From positions 2,914,001 to 2,978,000 of the forward strand of contig CP143429.1 in NCBI GenBank assembly GCA_039636775.1: a DNA stretch of 64,000 nt, written 5' to 3'. This document shows positions 44,976-56,259 of the stretch, piece after piece. Origin of the DNA: Micrococcaceae bacterium Sec5.8. GTDB taxonomy: Bacteria; Actinomycetota; Actinomycetes; Actinomycetales; Micrococcaceae. A program made the position numbers and the translations under genes. The notes below the pieces were generated by a model. It made no database searches. It was given only the letters and a program-made list of their open reading frames with translations, and was not told where the DNA came from. How positions within the stretch are numbered: position 1 is the stretch's first letter; each line of letters begins with the position of its first letter.

Positions 44976-45850
44976 GATTGCACTTTCGGTTCGGTGGGGT
45001 GCTGGTCGGTGGGGTGCGGTTCAGAGGGATCCGGTTCGGACAGATACAGCTCGGCAGCTTCCTGGTCCTCGTCGAGGGCGTCCTCCAGACTTCGGCGGTA
45101 GTCATCCTTGACCAGCCGCCACCAGATGAACAGCGCGAAGCCGGCGAAGACCACCCACTCCGCAGCGTAGAAGAGGTTCAGCCAGTTGACCTTTTCGGCG
45201 GGAGGCTGCGGCCCGATATTCAGGGGTTTGAAGGCCCCGGCGGAGGCACTGGCGCTGACGTCGTTGCCGTCGGCGGTCTCGGAGCTCGCTGCGACAAAGC
45301 CCGGATAGCTGCTGACCTCCCAGATGTTGATGAGTTCGGCGACGGACACGGCGCTTGCCTTTCCGGGACCGGCGTCGGTTCCGGGCACGGGAGCCTCGGA
45401 CGGCAGCAGCCGTCCGGTCAGTTCGACGCTGCCCGACGGCGGTGCGGACGCGTCCGCGGGGTCAGCAACCCAGCCGCGCGCGACTGGAATCCAGGTCTGC
45501 TGCGTGGCACCGGCGCCGGTCAGGGCCGGGGCGTCCGCCACAGCCAGGGCGGCAACTACCCAGTAGCCCTTGGCGCCGTCGTGCAAGCGCCCCGGAACCA
45601 GGATTTGTTTCTGCGGGTCGTAGCTGCCGGTGAGCGTGACCACCTGGTCCGCCACTGAACCTGGGAAGAAGCCGCCTGGCTGCACAACCGTGGTCAGGGG
45701 TTTGGGTTCTTCCGTCGCGGTGGAGACTGTCACTTCGGATTGCGTTGAGCGGCCGAACTGCCACTGGCTGAGCAGCACAAACACCCCTGAGACGACGATC
45801 GCGAACACCAGTCCTGCGATCCAGCGGGGTTTGAGGGCAGTTTTCAGCAC
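44972..45850 (-). CDS. SURF1-family cytochrome oxidase assembly protein
   Basis: 292 residues. Two membrane helices (about 10-30 and 229-248) flank an extracytoplasmic domain, as in SURF1/Shy1, which helps insert haem a into the aa3-type oxidase. The N-terminal WIAGLVFAIVVS... QWQFGRS is the family's typical beginning, where the arginine-after-tryptophan pattern is conserved. A PGRLHDGAKGYWVV segment is also typical. The C-terminal acidic tail (SEPDPSEPHPTDQHPTEP) is low complexity. ATG at 45850. Confidence 0.9.
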   Translation of the reverse strand: MLKTALKPRWIAGLVFAIVVSGVFVLLSQWQFGRSTQSEVTVSTATEEPKPLTTVVQPGGFFPGSVADQVVTLTGSYDPQKQILVPGRLHDGAKGYWVVAALAVADAPALTGAGATQQTWIPVARGWVADPADASAPPSGSVELTGRLLPSEAPVPGTDAGPGKASAVSVAELINIWEVSSYPGFVAASSETADGNDVSASASAGAFKPLNIGPQPPAEKVNWLNLFYAAEWVVFAGFALFIWWRLVKDDYRRSLEDALDEDQEAAELYLSEPDPSEPHPTDQHPTEPKVQS

Positions 45851-45900
45851 CTCTTAACCGTACTTCGTCCGCGTGTAGAACAACGAAACGTGCCGGGACC

Positions 45901-46014
45901 GGGGCAGCAGGGTCCCTACGTGGCGACGGAGTCGACACGAAAGGGCCTGCCCCAAAAGTGGGGCAGCAGGGTCCCTACGTGGCGACGGAGTCGACACGAA
46001 AGGGCCTGCCCCAA
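45901..46014. repeat. two tandem 55-bp direct repeats
   Basis: The 55-bp unit at 45901-45955 is repeated exactly at 45960-46014 (59-bp period, 4-bp spacer AAGT or similar). Each unit begins GGGGCAG and ends CTGCCCCAA, so each can form a hairpin with those ends paired, and contains GTCGAC in the middle. The right copy abuts the PTS EIIA stop (46017). It lies between two same-strand genes and could act as a double terminator or be a REP-like element. Confidence 0.85.
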
Positions 46015-46016
46015 TT

Positions 46017-46505
46017 TCAGTGGTCGAAGAACACCAGGCTGGAATTAATCAGTTCCGCAATCACTTCGGGGTCGTAGGCCCGCCGAAGGGACTCGCGGAA
46101 CGACTCCTTAGACAACGACCGCGCAAGGGTGGCCAGTACTTCCAGGTGTTCGGAGAAGGAGCTTGCCGGGGTGGCAATCAGCAGCACCACCGTCGCAGGC
46201 CCGTCGGTGGCGCCGAAGTCGAGCGCCTTGCCGTATTTGGTGATGCCGACAGCGATCGTTGTCCGGGAGACGAACTCGCTGCGCGCGTGCGGCAGCCCGA
46301 TCCCGCCCGGCAGGCCGGTGGCCAGCTGGTGTTCGCGGGCATTGACGTGTTTGAGGAACCCGGGCAGGTCGGAGACGCGTCCGGCCGCGTGCATCCGCTC
46401 AGCCAACTGGGCGGCCGCGTCGAGCTTGTCGGTGGCGTCCATTTCGAGGATCACCATTTCAGGGGTGGTGAGCTCGGCGTCATACCGGTCCAGTGGTTCC
46501 GCCAA
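46017..46505 (-). CDS. PTS EIIA component (fructose/mannitol type)
   Basis: 162 residues. A PTS EIIA type-2 domain. The phosphorylated histidine is H73 in GIGLPHARSEF. Such domains take phosphate from HPr for sugar uptake, or act as regulators (PtsN-like) when no EIIB/EIIC genes are nearby. None are visible here, so a stand-alone or regulatory role is possible. It lies 68 bp downstream of glpD on the same strand. ATG at 46505. Confidence 0.9.
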   Translation of the reverse strand: MAEPLDRYDAELTTPEMVILEMDATDKLDAAAQLAERMHAAGRVSDLPGFLKHVNAREHQLATGLPGGIGLPHARSEFVSRTTIAVGITKYGKALDFGATDGPATVVLLIATPASSFSEHLEVLATLARSLSKESFRESLRRAYDPEVIAELINSSLVFFDH

Positions 46506-46573
46506 GAGATATCCCTTCGAAGTGGCGTCAGTGCGCCTGCAGTCCCGGCTGGGGCTGCAGGCGGGCGCCGCGG

Positions 46574-48325
46574 TCAGCGCAACGGAACGATGTCCTCAAC
46601 GCCCAGCCTTGCTGCGTCGGCGGATTCGTCGTCCGGCTGCTCCTGGCTGAGCCTTTCGGCGTCGACCCGGGCCAGGTAATGCTTGATCTCGCTTTCGCGC
46701 TGCGCATCGCTCCAGCCGAGGACATCTCCCATCAGTTTAGCGACTACCGGCGCGGCGGACACACCGCGGTCCCACGCCTCGATCGAGATCCGGGTCCGGC
46801 GGGTCAGCACGTCCTGCACGTGGCGGGCACCTTCGTGGGTTGCGGCGTAAACGGCCTCAGCTGCGAGGTAGTCGTCCGCGCCCGGCAGTGGCTCGCCCAG
46901 TTCCGGGTTCTCGGTGATGATCGCCAGTACCTCCGGGGCCATGGAACCGTACCGGTTGAGCAGGTGCTCGATCCGCGCCACGTGGACGCCGGTTTCCTCG
47001 GCCATCCGGTTGCGTTTGTTCCAGGCGGCCTTGAAGCCGCTGGCACCCAGCAGAGGAATGGATTCGGTGCAGCTGGGGGGAACGCGCTCGTCCATGCTGC
47101 GCGTTGCCTCGTCGACGGCGTCCTTGGCCATGACCCGGTATGTGGTCCATTTGCCGCCGGCCACCACCACGAGGCCGGGAACCGGATGCGCCACGACGTG
47201 TTCGCGGGATAGCTTGGCCGTGGAGTCATTTTCGCCGGCCAGCAGCGGCCGGAGGCCGGCGTAGACGCCTTCGACGTCCTCGCGGGTCAGCGGGCGCTTC
47301 AAAACCTTGTTCACATGTTCGAGAATGTAGTCGATGTCCTTGCTGGATGCAGCCGGGTGGGCCTTGTCCAGATGCCAGTCGGTATCGGTGGTCCCGATGA
47401 TCCAGTGCCGGCCCCAGGGTATGACAAACAGCACGGACTTCTCGGTCCGCAGGATCAGCCCGACGGTCGACTGGAACCGGTCGCGGGGCACCACGAGGTG
47501 GATGCCCTTGGAGGCGCGGACCTTAAGCTGGCCGCGGTCGGTCACCATGGCCTGGGTTTCATCCGTCCAGACACCCGTGGCGTTGATGACCTGCTTGGCT
47601 TTGATGTTGAAGGAGGAGCCGTCTTCATGGTTGACCACCTTCGCGCCGACGACGCGCTCGCCTTCCCGGAGGAAGTCGACCACGGACATCTGGTTGACGG
47701 CGTGGGCGCCGTAGTAGGCTGCGGTGCGGATGAGGTTGGCGCAGTATTTCGCGTCATCGACCTGACCGTCGTAGTACCGGATGGAACCGACAAAAGCGTC
47801 GTCCTTCAGGCTCGGCGCGGCCCGCAACGTCCCGCGGCGGCTCAGGTGCTTGTGGAACGGCACCCCCCGCTGCTGCCCGCCGGAGATGGACATGGCGTCG
47901 TACAGGGCAATGCCGGCACCCACGTAGGGCCGTTCGAAGAAGGGCTTGGTCAGTGGATACAGGAAGGGTACCGGCCGGGCCAGGTGCGGGGCGAGCGCTG
48001 AGAGGATCAACCCGCGTTCGTGCAGCGCTTCTTTGACCAGGGCGAAATCGAGCATTTCCAGGTAGCGCAGACCACCGTGGATCAGTTTGGAGGAACGGGA
48101 CGAGGTGCCCGCGGCCCAGTCATTGGCTTCAACGATGCCGACGGTCAGGCCGCGGGTGATGGCGTCAAGGGCGGCCCCCGTGCCCACGATGCCCCCGCCG
48201 ACGATCAGGATGTCGAGTTCCTTGCCCGGTTCCGTGGTGCCCCTGAGTACCGCCAGTGACGCTTCGCGTTCTGCGGGCCCCAGGGCACCTCCGGTCTTGG
48301 GTGAACCGCCGGGAAAACTGTTCAT
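46574..48325 (-). CDS. glpD: aerobic glycerol-3-phosphate dehydrogenase
   Basis: 583 residues. A membrane-associated flavoenzyme oxidising sn-glycerol-3-phosphate to dihydroxyacetone phosphate with electrons to the quinone pool. The N-terminal FAD motif is ILIVGGGIVGTGAALDA. SSRSSKLIHGGLRYLE is the family signature, with IIGTTDTDW later. A C-terminal GlpO-type extension is present. The start is ATG at 48325. Neighbours do not include glpK or glpF. Confidence 0.95.
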   Translation of the reverse strand: MNSFPGGSPKTGGALGPAEREASLAVLRGTTEPGKELDILIVGGGIVGTGAALDAITRGLTVGIVEANDWAAGTSSRSSKLIHGGLRYLEMLDFALVKEALHERGLILSALAPHLARPVPFLYPLTKPFFERPYVGAGIALYDAMSISGGQQRGVPFHKHLSRRGTLRAAPSLKDDAFVGSIRYYDGQVDDAKYCANLIRTAAYYGAHAVNQMSVVDFLREGERVVGAKVVNHEDGSSFNIKAKQVINATGVWTDETQAMVTDRGQLKVRASKGIHLVVPRDRFQSTVGLILRTEKSVLFVIPWGRHWIIGTTDTDWHLDKAHPAASSKDIDYILEHVNKVLKRPLTREDVEGVYAGLRPLLAGENDSTAKLSREHVVAHPVPGLVVVAGGKWTTYRVMAKDAVDEATRSMDERVPPSCTESIPLLGASGFKAAWNKRNRMAEETGVHVARIEHLLNRYGSMAPEVLAIITENPELGEPLPGADDYLAAEAVYAATHEGARHVQDVLTRRTRISIEAWDRGVSAAPVVAKLMGDVLGWSDAQRESEIKHYLARVDAERLSQEQPDDESADAARLGVEDIVPLR

Positions 48326-48399
48326 GTCACGCCTCCATCGGGATCAAAGCTCGTAGGGCACCAGACTACTTCGATCTTCCCGCGAAGGGCAGGGGGCTC

Positions 48400-49536
48400 T
48401 CAGTTCCCGGCGTAGGGCGAGACGACGACGTCGACGCGCTGGAATTCCTTGAGGTCCGAATAGCCGGTGGTGGCCATGGAACGGCGCAGCGCACCGATCA
48501 GGTTCGACGTTCCGCTCGTGTGGTGGCCCGGCCCGAAGAGGACCTCCTCCAGCGGTCCCACCGTGCCGACGTTGACCCTGTCGCCGCGGGGAAGTTCAAG
48601 GTGGTGCGCTTCCTGGCCCCAGTGCCAGCCCTTGCCCGGGGCTTCCTCGGCGCGGGCCAGGGCGCTGCCGAGCATGACGGCGTCGGCGCCCATGGCGATG
48701 GCCTTGACCATGTCGCCGGAGGACCCCATGCCGCCGTCGGCGATCACATGGACGTAACGTCCGCCGGATTCATCCATGTAGTCGCGGCGGGCGGCGGCGA
48801 CGTCGGAGATGGCGGACGCCATGGGCGAGTGGATGCCGAGGGCGCGCCGGGTGGTGCTGGTGGCGCCTCCGCCGAAACCGACCAGGACACCGGCGGCGCC
48901 GGTGCGCATCAGGTGCAGGGCCGGGGTGTAGCCGGCAGCCCCGCCGACAATCACGGGGACGTCGAGTTCGTAGATGAACTGTTTAAGGTTCAGCGGCTCG
49001 TGGTCTTTCGAGACGTGCTCGGCCGAGACCGTGGTGCCACGGATCACGAAGATGTCAACGCCGGCCGCCACGACGGTCTTGTAGTGCTCCTGGGTCCGTT
49101 GCGGGGTCAGGGAGCCCGCAACGGTGACGCCCGCGGCGCGGATCTCCGCGAGGCGGGACGTAATGAGTTCCGGCTGGATCGGGGCCTGGTACAGCTCCTG
49201 CATACGCCGGGTAACAGCGGGGCTGTTGGTCTCATCCTGGAGCGCACCGATCTGGTCCAGGACGGCCTGCGGGTCCTCGTACCGGGTCCAGAGGCCCTCA
49301 AGGTCCAGAACGCCGAGTCCGCCGAGCCGGCCCAGGGCGATGACGGTCTCCGGCGACATAGCCGAATCCATGGGTGCGGCAATAACGGGCATATCGAACT
49401 TGTAGGCGTCGATCTGCCAGGAAACAGAGACGTCCTTGGGGTCACGTGTACGTCGGTTGGGGACGATCGCAATGTCATCCAGGGAGTAGGCACGACGCCC
49501 ACGTTTGCCACGGCCAATCTCAATCTCGTAAGTCAC
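48400..49536 (-). CDS. guaB3: GuaB3-family IMP dehydrogenase-like protein
   Basis: 378 residues, TIM-barrel of the IMPDH/GMP reductase family without CBS domains. It starts MTYEIEIGRGKRGRRAYSLD, the standard beginning of the actinobacterial GuaB3 group, and contains VIAAPMDSAM, IVGGAAGY and DGGMGSSGDMVKA. The family's activity is still debated (IMPDH- or GMPR-like). Its position between guaA and guaB supports a guanine nucleotide role. Confidence 0.93.
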   Translation of the reverse strand: MTYEIEIGRGKRGRRAYSLDDIAIVPNRRTRDPKDVSVSWQIDAYKFDMPVIAAPMDSAMSPETVIALGRLGGLGVLDLEGLWTRYEDPQAVLDQIGALQDETNSPAVTRRMQELYQAPIQPELITSRLAEIRAAGVTVAGSLTPQRTQEHYKTVVAAGVDIFVIRGTTVSAEHVSKDHEPLNLKQFIYELDVPVIVGGAAGYTPALHLMRTGAAGVLVGFGGGATSTTRRALGIHSPMASAISDVAAARRDYMDESGGRYVHVIADGGMGSSGDMVKAIAMGADAVMLGSALARAEEAPGKGWHWGQEAHHLELPRGDRVNVGTVGPLEEVLFGPGHHTSGTSNLIGALRRSMATTGYSDLKEFQRVDVVVSPYAGN

Positions 49537-49645
49537 TGCTCTAGGTTATCCCAGCGGACGCGCACCGGGACGATGCCGGGCGCCGGGGTGATGCCGCGGC
49601 GGTCCCCCGCGAAAATACGCCGGAACCAGCCGGTACTCTGGCGGC

Positions 49646-50275
49646 ATGGGTACACGCTGGGTCTTCGATGGCCATATCGCCGGGATTGGCACGGAATCCG
49701 GTCTGCGGGCGGTGGTGGGGCTGTGGCGGCATTCCCCGTTCGGGACCTTTGCTGACGCCATGGTGGAGCTGCCTTCCGGGCACCGGATCCTGTGTGCCCC
49801 GACCGCCGAGATCGGCGGTTTCATCGCTGACGTCTATACCTTTGACGAGACCCAGGTGGTGGACGTTGCGGCGTCCCAGGACGGGCACCGGCTCACCGTG
49901 GATGCGGGCCCGCTCCGGATCCGGGCGGCCGTCGGCGTCCGTACCCGGCTGGGCAGCCTCCTCCGGCTGGTTCCCCGGCCCGTGGCAGTGCATCCGCAAT
50001 GGCTGCGGGCCATCAGCCCGCTGGCGGCCCGGCTCAGCCCCGGCGCGCGCACCGCGGGCGCCGCGAAGGGCGGGCGGCAGGAGTACTACGGCGTGACGGA
50101 TCTACATCGGATCGACTCGGCGAGCGTCACCTGGAACGGCGCCGACGCCGGCGCCCTCACCGCGATCCGGCCCGCCGTCTCCTTTGGTTTCAGCAGCGTT
50201 CCGGCGGAGCCCAGCTTGGCGCGGGTGCGGACCACCGTGGTTCAGTCGGACGCCGGCCCGTCGGAGCTCTCATGA
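49646..50275 (+). CDS. conserved hypothetical protein
   Basis: 209 residues, no signal or membrane segments, beta-rich (MGTRWVFDGHIAGIGTESG; LWRHSPFGTFADAMVELPSG). Similar proteins are seen near guaB3 in Arthrobacter, but no function is known to me. Starts at ATG 49646, divergent from guaB3. A short downstream frame overlaps its stop as ATGA. Confidence 0.8.
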   Translation: MGTRWVFDGHIAGIGTESGLRAVVGLWRHSPFGTFADAMVELPSGHRILCAPTAEIGGFIADVYTFDETQVVDVAASQDGHRLTVDAGPLRIRAAVGVRTRLGSLLRLVPRPVAVHPQWLRAISPLAARLSPGARTAGAAKGGRQEYYGVTDLHRIDSASVTWNGADAGALTAIRPAVSFGFSSVPAEPSLARVRTTVVQSDAGPSELS

Positions 50276-50529
50276 TGGTCCCGGACACCGGCGTGGTTCA
50301 TCGCGAAGTGGCCTTCGGCGTCGCCCAGCGCGGATCCTGGGTTTTCTCCGCCTGGTGGCACCCCGCGGTGCTGGCCGTCTCCGGGGCAGTCCTCAGCCCG
50401 GCTTCTCAACGCCCTTCGGCGTCGTCCACGGCGAGCTGGGATTCGAACATCCGGAAGTACCGGCCGCGCAGGGCCACGAGCTCCTTGTGGGTGCCCTGCT
50501 CCACCACCCGCCCGTCCTCCAGCATGTAG
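50272..50529 (+). CDS. questionable small ORF overlapping the ABC exporter 3' end
   Basis: 85 codons starting with ATG in an ATGA overlap with the previous stop. The first 45 residues (MVPDTGVVHREVAFGVAQRG then SWVFSAWWHPAVLAVSGAV) look protein-like, but the rest runs antisense through the last 124 bp of the ABC exporter gene. It could be a gene truncated by the neighbour, or chance. Listed for completeness. Confidence 0.25.
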   Translation: MMVPDTGVVHREVAFGVAQRGSWVFSAWWHPAVLAVSGAVLSPASQRPSASSTASWDSNIRKYRPRRATSSLWVPCSTTRPSSSM

Positions 50530-52247
50530 ACGATGTCCGCCTTCTCGATCGTCGCGAGGCGGTGGCTGATGGCGATGATCGTGCTGCTGCGGTCAGCGAA
50601 GAGCCTGGTGAAGATCCGGTGCTCGGCCAGGGCGTCGATCGCCGACGTCGGCTCGTCCATGACCATGAACGGGGCGTTGCGGTAAAAGTTCCGGGCCATC
50701 GCGAGCCGCTGCCACTGGCCGCCGGACAGGCCGCTGCCCTTGCGCCCGCGGGGATCCTCCATCCAGTTGCTGACGTGGTTGTCCAGGCCGTTGGGCAGCT
50801 TGGTGATGAACTCGAGGGCCTCGGCGTCGGACGCGGCCCGGCGGATCCGGTCGTCGTCGCGCGGAGTGTCAACGTCGCCGAAGAAGATGTTCTCCGCCGC
50901 GGTGGCGAACTCGTACTTCAGGAACTCCTGGCTGAGCACCGCCAGGTGGCGGTGCCAGGACTTCACGTCGACGGCGGCGAGGTCCACGCCGTCGAGCAGC
51001 ACCTGCCCGGAGTCCGGGCGGTAGAGCCCTGCGAGGATGCGGATGAGGGTGGACTTTCCGGCGCCGTTCTCCCCCACGATAGCGATGTGCTGGCCCTCGC
51101 GGATGGTCAGCGTGATGCCCTTAATGACTTCGAGTTCGCTGCCGGTGTAGGTGAAGCGGATCTCGCGCAGTTCTACGACCGCCGGCGCCTGCAGCAGCGG
51201 CGGCGCGTGCTCGGAGCGCACCGGCAGCGCCATGAACAGCTCATAGTCCTTGAGGTTGGCGAGGTCCTCATCGATGGAGCTCAGGGAGGAGACCAGGCTG
51301 TTGGCGGTGGACAGGGCGCGGCTGACAATCTGCTGGACGTAGAGGAACTGGCCCACCGGCTGGGCCCGGGCGATGATCTGCCCGACCACCCAGATCAGCG
51401 AGACCACCTCCGCGCCGTACTGCAGGGCGTCCGCGGCGAGCTGCTTGGGAATGTAGCGCTTCTGGAAATCCAGGCGGCGGCGCTCATCCGCGTCACGAAG
51501 CCGGGAACGCAGCCCCATCAGGTATCCGACGATCCCGTAGAGGCGCATCTCCGCAATGTGCTGGGGCCGCAGGAGGTTAGTCTCGATCATCCGCCGCTGC
51601 CGGCGCGAATCGATCTGGGTGTTCCAGTGCGCGATCTGCTCGCGGGACAGCTTGAACTGCAGGTAGACGCTGGGCACGATCGCGACGAGGACGATCACGG
51701 CGATCCACCAGCTGACCAGCAGCAGGGCGCCGATGGCGAGCAGGACCGAGACCAGCTGGGTGAAGATGGCCGCGATCCGGTCCAGGACCCGGGCGTAGGA
51801 ATCGGAGAAGCGCTTGGCCCGGTCGTACAGGTCCACCGTTTCCTTGTCGTCGTACCGCCAGAACTCCAGGGCCAGAAAGCGCTCGTACATGAGGTCGCCC
51901 ACGATCGCGCCGACTTTGAAACTCATGAGCTGCTGGATGTACCGGTCCACACTGCTGAAGGCGCCCCAGAACAGCCCCAGCGCGGCCGTGATAACGACGT
52001 AAACAACAGCCTGCTGCCCCGCCGCGGCGTTACCCGCGTAGGCGGCCGCGAGGGCCGTGGTGGTCAGGGCGGCGAAATACGTGGTGACCAGCGGCAACAG
52101 TGCCGAAATCAGCGAGCCGACAACTTTCATCACGACGGCGGCGGGCGAGGCCCGGAAGCTAACGCGCAGCACCTGGGCCACGGCCCGGGCGTAGGGCCGC
52201 AGCGCCAGTTTGCGTTTGGGCTCACGCGCAGGCAGGAGTTCGGACAT
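50406..52247 (-). CDS. ABC exporter (permease-ATPase fusion)
   Basis: 613 residues, a half-transporter. The N-terminal membrane domain has about six helices (for example SLISALLPLVTTYFAAL and VSVLLAIGALLLVSW). The C-terminal nucleotide-binding domain has Walker A VGENGAGKS, Q-loop VLSQEF, signature GLSGGQWQRLA and Walker B FMVMDEPTS. It acts as a homodimer or heterodimer exporting an unknown substrate (lipid, peptide or drug). ATG at 52247; upstream is the guaB gene on the same strand with about 105 bp between. Confidence 0.92.
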   Translation of the reverse strand: MSELLPAREPKRKLALRPYARAVAQVLRVSFRASPAAVVMKVVGSLISALLPLVTTYFAALTTTALAAAYAGNAAAGQQAVVYVVITAALGLFWGAFSSVDRYIQQLMSFKVGAIVGDLMYERFLALEFWRYDDKETVDLYDRAKRFSDSYARVLDRIAAIFTQLVSVLLAIGALLLVSWWIAVIVLVAIVPSVYLQFKLSREQIAHWNTQIDSRRQRRMIETNLLRPQHIAEMRLYGIVGYLMGLRSRLRDADERRRLDFQKRYIPKQLAADALQYGAEVVSLIWVVGQIIARAQPVGQFLYVQQIVSRALSTANSLVSSLSSIDEDLANLKDYELFMALPVRSEHAPPLLQAPAVVELREIRFTYTGSELEVIKGITLTIREGQHIAIVGENGAGKSTLIRILAGLYRPDSGQVLLDGVDLAAVDVKSWHRHLAVLSQEFLKYEFATAAENIFFGDVDTPRDDDRIRRAASDAEALEFITKLPNGLDNHVSNWMEDPRGRKGSGLSGGQWQRLAMARNFYRNAPFMVMDEPTSAIDALAEHRIFTRLFADRSSTIIAISHRLATIEKADIVYMLEDGRVVEQGTHKELVALRGRYFRMFESQLAVDDAEGR

Positions 52248-52351
52248 GACTCCAGCCTAGGACACGCCGCCGCCCCGCTAACCCGCAGGAAAGTCCGCTG
52301 TGAGCCGTCACGACGGACCCTGCTGCGGGCTGGTTGCGCGGGCCGGCCGGG

Positions 52352-53926
<1,575 letters not shown>

Positions 53927-54032
53927 TCATTACGGGCGTGGCCTGTGCAGAAGTGTTGAATAAATACTAGAACCTCGGCGGCGATCCCCATATTCCGGGC
54001 CGGAAGTGTGAGCAACGGCACCCGGCGGCGCG

Positions 54033-56123
54033 TTAGGTCCAGCCAGTGGCTGCGAGCAGCCGCTCCTCGAACATGGGGATCATGCTCTCCACGTAGGTCT
54101 TGGTCAGGTGGTTGTCATCCTTATAGACGTAAACGTTGCCGACGACGGCAGGGCAGACCCCGTCGGCGCAGATGAAATCACTCAGGTCCATCAGATGGAG
54201 TCCGGGCACCCGCCCCCGGTAAGCGTCCAGGGGCGAGGATCCGGCCAGCGATTCCTGCAGCGGCACCCGGCACTTCGGGGCATCCGGGCCGTTTTTCTGC
54301 ACGCATTCGGGCATGTTCATGGTGAAGCGCGGATTGTCGCGGATGCCCACCACGTCCATGCCGGCGTCCGTGAAAGGCAGGATGCCTTCCAGGTACTGCG
54401 GCACCTCGGTCTCGAACGGCGCATCTTTGAGTGTCAGGGAGGCCACCGTGAAGACAGCGTCGGGTTTGTGGTCCAGGACGTACTGGGCGCTGGCTTGATT
54501 GAAGGCGTTGCATTCGGCGTTCCGGTCCGGGGACTCGGCGCCGAAGCGGCAGCCGCCTTTCAGGAGCGCGACGACTTCCCAGCCGCGGCTGCGGGCAATG
54601 GGGCCGAGTGCCGCCATGTACTGCTGCGCGTGCGAGTCACCGAGCACCACGATCCGTTTTGATACGGCGTCCGGGCGGCTGTTTTGCAGACACCCTGCCA
54701 GCAGCGGATCGCCGGGGACGTTGTCGTCCGTGCACGGCCCGTCGAAGTCGGCCCAATCGCTCTTCATGGCCACCGGAGCCGGAATGATCCTCGCGTCCGG
54801 CGTCGGCCTGCCCGCATTTCCCGGCGCCAGGGCGGCCGCGCCGGGGGTCAATTCCCGGGGCTGCGACGCGGCGGTGGCCTCGTCGGCCATCATCCGGCTC
54901 TGCCACACTGACACCGGACCGGCCAGCAGCGCCCCGCACACCGCGACGACGACGGCGGCGCGCCAGCTGCGCCGCTGCGGCCAGTGCCATTCGCGCAGTG
55001 GCGTCTCCACGAACCTGGTGGTTAGCGCGGCCAGCACCAGCGAGGCGGCCACGATCAGAAGGCCCTGGACCAGGTTCGGCGCGGCGATGCCCGTTCCGGC
55101 CAGGGCCAGCACCAGCAGCGGCCAGTGCCAGAGGTACAGGGCGTAGGAGTTGTCGCCGAGGGCCACCAGGGGCCGCCAGGTCAGGAGACGGTCCACGCCG
55201 AATCGGCTGCCGCTCCGTCCCGCCACGATGATGGCGGCTGCGGCAAGGGTCGGCCACAGCGCGATGAAACCGGGGAAGGAACGGTCCACGGTGAGCAGGA
55301 GTCCACAGGAAAGCATCGCCGCCAGGCCGGCCCAGCCGAGAACAACCCGCAGCATTTTGCCGGGTTTCAGGTGCGGCACAGCCAACGCCAGCAGCGAACC
55401 GAGAGCGAACTCCCACAGCCTGGTCCGGGTGTCGAAGTAGGCGTAGGACTGGTTGGAGCTGGTCTGCTCAATGGAGAACATCAACGATCCTGCGAAAACC
55501 GCGCCGAAGACTACCGCCAGGAGCGCAGCGTAACTGACCCGGCCGCCCCAGGAGGTCCGGCGCAGACAGCGCAGCAGCAAGGCCGTTCCGGCAAACGCGA
55601 GCGGCCACAGCACGAACACCTGGCCCTGGATGGACAGGGACCAGAAGTGCTGCAACGGGCTGGCGCCGGAATGATCCTGGGCATAGTAGTCAACGGCGGA
55701 GTCGGCGAGGAGCCAGTTCTGCCGGTACAACAGGGAGGCCCAGACCTGGTCCAGGACGTCCGCCCAGCGGCTCTCCGGCAGGATCACCCGGGTACCGGCA
55801 AGGACGCCCAGGATCACGACGACGATGGCGGGCAGCAGCCGCTTGAGCAGATGAAGCCAGTGGGTCCCCAGGCGCAGAGGTTTGCCGGCCTCGACTTTGC
55901 GTACGAAACTGAGAGTCATCAGGAACGCCGAAATCAGCAGGAAGATATCCACGCCGCCGGAAACCCGTCCCAGCCACACATGGTAGGCGACCACCATCAG
56001 GACCGCGAGGGCGCGGAGGCCCTGGACCTCGGGACGGTAGCCGGGCTGTGCGCGCGCCGGGTCCGTCGGCGCCGGAGAGCCGGGATCCGCAGCCAGTGGG
56101 GCTACGGTTCGGTCGTTGGACAC
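54033..56123 (-). CDS. acyltransferase-3/SGNH protein (OafA-like)
   Basis: About 696 residues. The N-terminal acyltransferase-3 domain has about ten membrane helices (about 20-395), beginning YRPEVQGLRALAVLMVVAYH, with the family histidine. The extracytoplasmic SGNH hydrolase-like domain (about 455-696) has GDSHAQQYMA and DDNHLTKTY. Proteins of this type O-acetylate surface polysaccharide or peptidoglycan. GTG at 56123 follows GGAAGGG. A paralogue lies at 57283-59343. Confidence 0.9.
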   Translation of the reverse strand: MSNDRTVAPLAADPGSPAPTDPARAQPGYRPEVQGLRALAVLMVVAYHVWLGRVSGGVDIFLLISAFLMTLSFVRKVEAGKPLRLGTHWLHLLKRLLPAIVVVILGVLAGTRVILPESRWADVLDQVWASLLYRQNWLLADSAVDYYAQDHSGASPLQHFWSLSIQGQVFVLWPLAFAGTALLLRCLRRTSWGGRVSYAALLAVVFGAVFAGSLMFSIEQTSSNQSYAYFDTRTRLWEFALGSLLALAVPHLKPGKMLRVVLGWAGLAAMLSCGLLLTVDRSFPGFIALWPTLAAAAIIVAGRSGSRFGVDRLLTWRPLVALGDNSYALYLWHWPLLVLALAGTGIAAPNLVQGLLIVAASLVLAALTTRFVETPLREWHWPQRRSWRAAVVVAVCGALLAGPVSVWQSRMMADEATAASQPRELTPGAAALAPGNAGRPTPDARIIPAPVAMKSDWADFDGPCTDDNVPGDPLLAGCLQNSRPDAVSKRIVVLGDSHAQQYMAALGPIARSRGWEVVALLKGGCRFGAESPDRNAECNAFNQASAQYVLDHKPDAVFTVASLTLKDAPFETEVPQYLEGILPFTDAGMDVVGIRDNPRFTMNMPECVQKNGPDAPKCRVPLQESLAGSSPLDAYRGRVPGLHLMDLSDFICADGVCPAVVGNVYVYKDDNHLTKTYVESMIPMFEERLLAATGWT

Positions 56124-56259
56124 AAGAAGACCCTTCCGGCCGGTTTCCAAAGCACCAATGTTACCGACCCGTAATTTCGCTGGCCAATCCCTGAGGGCTG
56201 CGGGACGCCCTCTCCGGGCGCCCGGGGGCTACCCTGTAACGAGCCAGAGGAGGCCCATT

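Noticed and set aside
45901..46014. Tandem repeats as a CRISPR array
   Set aside because: Only two copies, 55 bp long with a 4-bp spacer; no cas genes nearby.
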